A stretch of 34,635 bases of DNA from an uncultured bacterium. Its GTDB lineage: Bacteria > Bacteroidota > Bacteroidia > Chitinophagales > CAIODY01. Position 1 is the first letter of the stretch; each line of letters starts with the position of its first letter. The position numbers and the translations under genes were made by a program. The stretch lies in assembly GCA_903857255.1 (NCBI GenBank), contig CAIODY010000089.1, positions 1 to 34,635 on the forward strand, in the 5' to 3' direction. Under the pieces are notes generated by a model. It ran no database searches, was not told where the DNA came from, and saw only the letters and a program-made list of their open reading frames with translations. Shown piece by piece: positions 33,336-34,635 of this stretch.

Positions 33336-33343
33336 TAAAGATA
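33336..33343 (-). promoter_or_regulatory. Near-consensus -7 box for ade
   Basis: The minus strand reads TATCTTTA, 7 of 8 positions of TAnnTTTG, 37 nt before the ATG at 33298 and 16 nt before the ATG at 33319. Confidence 0.35.
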
Positions 33344-33380
33344 GGCTTCACAATTTTTATTCACAATCGGTGTTTAGATT

Positions 33381-33388
33381 TATATTTG
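33381..33388 (+). promoter_or_regulatory. -7 promoter box of the second DinB-like gene
   Basis: TATATTTG matches TAnnTTTG exactly, 24 nt before the ATG at 33413. A TTG at 33386 overlaps the box and is not a plausible start. Confidence 0.55.
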
Positions 33389-33412
33389 AATTTCAACAAA
33401 AATCAATTTGCT

Positions 33413-33928
33413 ATGAAACCATTGCCCAACGAATCTTCCACTTATTATCATTCCTACATTGATACAGTTTCTTCAACTGATTTAATCGTGGAATTAAAAA
33501 AAACCAAAACAAATTTTCAAACTGAATTTTTTAAATTGGATGATGCCATTGCAAATTATCAATATGCGCCTGATAAATGGACGGTGAAAGAATTGCTGCT
33601 GCATTTAATTGATTGCGAAAGAATATTTGCCTATCGTGCATTGTGCATTGCACGAGGCGAACAGCAAGGCTTGCCGGGTTTTGAAGAAAATGATTATGCC
33701 AAAAACTGTAAAGCCGAAAAACGGACTTTGCAAGGTATTTTAGAAGAATTTTTAGCTGTGAGAGCCTCTACCATTGTATTATTTGAGAATTTAGATAAAC
33801 AAGATTTATTGCGAATTGGCAAAGCAAATGGAAATGAAATTTCAGTAAGAGCTATCGGCTTTATTATAGTTGGTCATCAAAACCATCACTTCAAAATTTT
33901 AGAAGAAAGATATTTGCGCCGCTTGTAA
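33413..33928 (+). CDS. DinB-like four-helix metal-binding protein (second copy)
   Basis: 171 residues of the DinB/YfiT superfamily, but a different branch from the gene at 12053. YAPDKWTVKELLLHLIDCER spans 51-70 with His64, and IVGHQNHHFKILEERYL holds the C-terminal His155-x3-His159 pair. The three histidines are the expected metal site. The RALCIARGE...LPGFEENDYA segment recurs in a well-populated Bacteroidota subgroup. The reaction is unknown. It is divergent from ade, and its stop is 30 nt before the scpA start, though scpA has its own -7 box. Confidence 0.92.
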   Translation: MKPLPNESSTYYHSYIDTVSSTDLIVELKKTKTNFQTEFFKLDDAIANYQYAPDKWTVKELLLHLIDCERIFAYRALCIARGEQQGLPGFEENDYAKNCKAEKRTLQGILEEFLAVRASTIVLFENLDKQDLLRIGKANGNEISVRAIGFIIVGHQNHHFKILEERYLRRL

Positions 33929-33943
33929 TGTTGCCTAAATCTT

Positions 33944-33951
33944 TATATTTG
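33944..33951 (+). promoter_or_regulatory. -7 promoter box just before scpA
   Basis: TATATTTG matches TAnnTTTG exactly and ends 7 nt before the GTG at 33959. The expected transcript would have almost no leader. Confidence 0.55.
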
Positions 33952-33958
33952 CAGCCTT

Positions 33959-34635
33959 GTGGCAAATCAATACGAAATAAAATTACCGCAGTTTGAAGGT
34001 CCGTTCGATTTATTACTCTTCTTTATTGAAAGAGATGAATTGGATATTCAGGATATTCCAATCACCAAATTAGCAAAAGATTTTTTGGATTATATTCATC
34101 AAATGGGTGAAATGAATATTGAAATGGCAAGCGAATTCATTTTGTTTGCAGCCACTTTGATGAAGATAAAAGCCAAAATGTTGTTGCCTCGAAAAGAGAA
34201 AGATGAATTTGGAAATGACATTGACCCACGGACTGAATTAGTTCAAAAGCTGCTTGAATACAAGCGTTTCAAGGCTACGCTGCCTGAATTGCAAACGATG
34301 GAAGAGGTTCGTTTACGTCAAACAAAACGTGGCAACTTAACTACCGAATTGGCGCAAATTGCAGAGCTACACAACACTGAACATGAAATTCATTCGCTTA
34401 CTTTATTCAAATTATTAAAATCGTTTGATAAAGTTATTCAACGATTCAATACCCAATCAACGCCAGTTCAGCACACGGTTGTGCGCTATAATTATAGCTT
34501 AGAAGATTCAAAAATTTATTTGCAAACCTTAACTCGGCATCATAAAGAAACACCTTTTGAAAAAATGTTTGAAGTTTGTCAGGATAGAATTCATGCGGTT
34601 TTTGTGTTTCTTGCTATGTTGGAATTAGTTCAGTT
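33959..34635 (+). CDS. scpA: Segregation and condensation protein A (5' part)
   Basis: 225 codons are present; the gene runs off the window. ScpA is the kleisin subunit that bridges the SMC dimer with ScpB during chromosome condensation. The diagnostic N-terminal segment is LPQFEGPFDLLLFFIERDEL, followed by DIQDIPITKLAKDFLDYI and a second helix block SEFILFAATLMKIKAKMLLP that binds the SMC neck. A basic linker follows, and the winged-helix C-terminal end is cut off. The GTG at 33959 is the only usual start between the in-frame stop at 33926 and the conserved region. Confidence 0.93.
   Translation, partial: MANQYEIKLPQFEGPFDLLLFFIERDELDIQDIPITKLAKDFLDYIHQMGEMNIEMASEFILFAATLMKIKAKMLLPRKEKDEFGNDIDPRTELVQKLLEYKRFKATLPELQTMEEVRLRQTKRGNLTTELAQIAELHNTEHEIHSLTLFKLLKSFDKVIQRFNTQSTPVQHTVVRYNYSLEDSKIYLQTLTRHHKETPFEKMFEVCQDRIHAVFVFLAMLELVQ

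Overview
The window looks like ordinary chromosomal DNA of an AT-rich member of the Bacteroidota, probably near Chitinophagales or Sphingobacteriales. The phylum call rests on type IX secretion (T9SS) sorting domains on two to three proteins, a PorV-type barrel, two TonB-dependent receptors with carboxypeptidase-regulatory-like N-termini, the bamD-rpoZ gene pair, and repeated matches to the Bacteroidota -7 promoter box TAnnTTTG just upstream of genes. The order-level call is a guess. I see no rRNA, tRNA, integrase, transposase, phage genes or CRISPR array.

Layout. 1-391 has no convincing gene, only an orphan signal-peptide ORF and two small inverted repeats. 392-2041 (-) is a secreted subtilisin-like protease with a T9SS tail. 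2147-5308 (+) holds a 77-residue-repeat helical protein, then bamD and an RNA polymerase omega subunit (rpoZ), closed by a strong terminator. 5414-8544 (+) pairs a small membrane-anchored protein with a TonB-dependent receptor, again closed by a terminator. 8675-10369 (+) is ettA, convergent with a TPR/membrane protein (10554-11969, -). 12053-16051 (+) carries a DinB-like protein, a membrane-anchored dihaem cytochrome c, a small exported protein, a DUF2461 protein, hscB and a DUF1599 protein. 16095-17051 is a 2-hydroxyacid dehydrogenase.

17094-27645 is the most distinctive part: four tightly spaced genes (gaps of 22, 41 and 25 nt) behind one promoter and ending at one hairpin. They encode a 1254-residue TonB-receptor-type barrel, a 1355-residue exported protein with a modified T9SS-like C-terminus, a PorV/PorQ-family barrel, and a PKD-domain T9SS cargo. 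I infer a dedicated surface export or assembly locus, though no substrate or function can be read from the sequence.

27731-34635 returns to housekeeping genes: greA, a polysaccharide-deacetylase-like protein, lnt, a DUF983 protein (-), adenine deaminase (-), a second DinB-like protein, and the start of scpA, which runs off the end.

Non-coding structure worth attention: four separate tracts built on a 7-nt period, two of them within protein-coding sequence and one across the ade start region; an imperfect 41-nt palindrome inserted in frame inside adenine deaminase; several start codons only 4-7 nt behind a -7 box, which suggests leaderless mRNAs; and a terminator-like hairpin between the greA promoter and its start codon.
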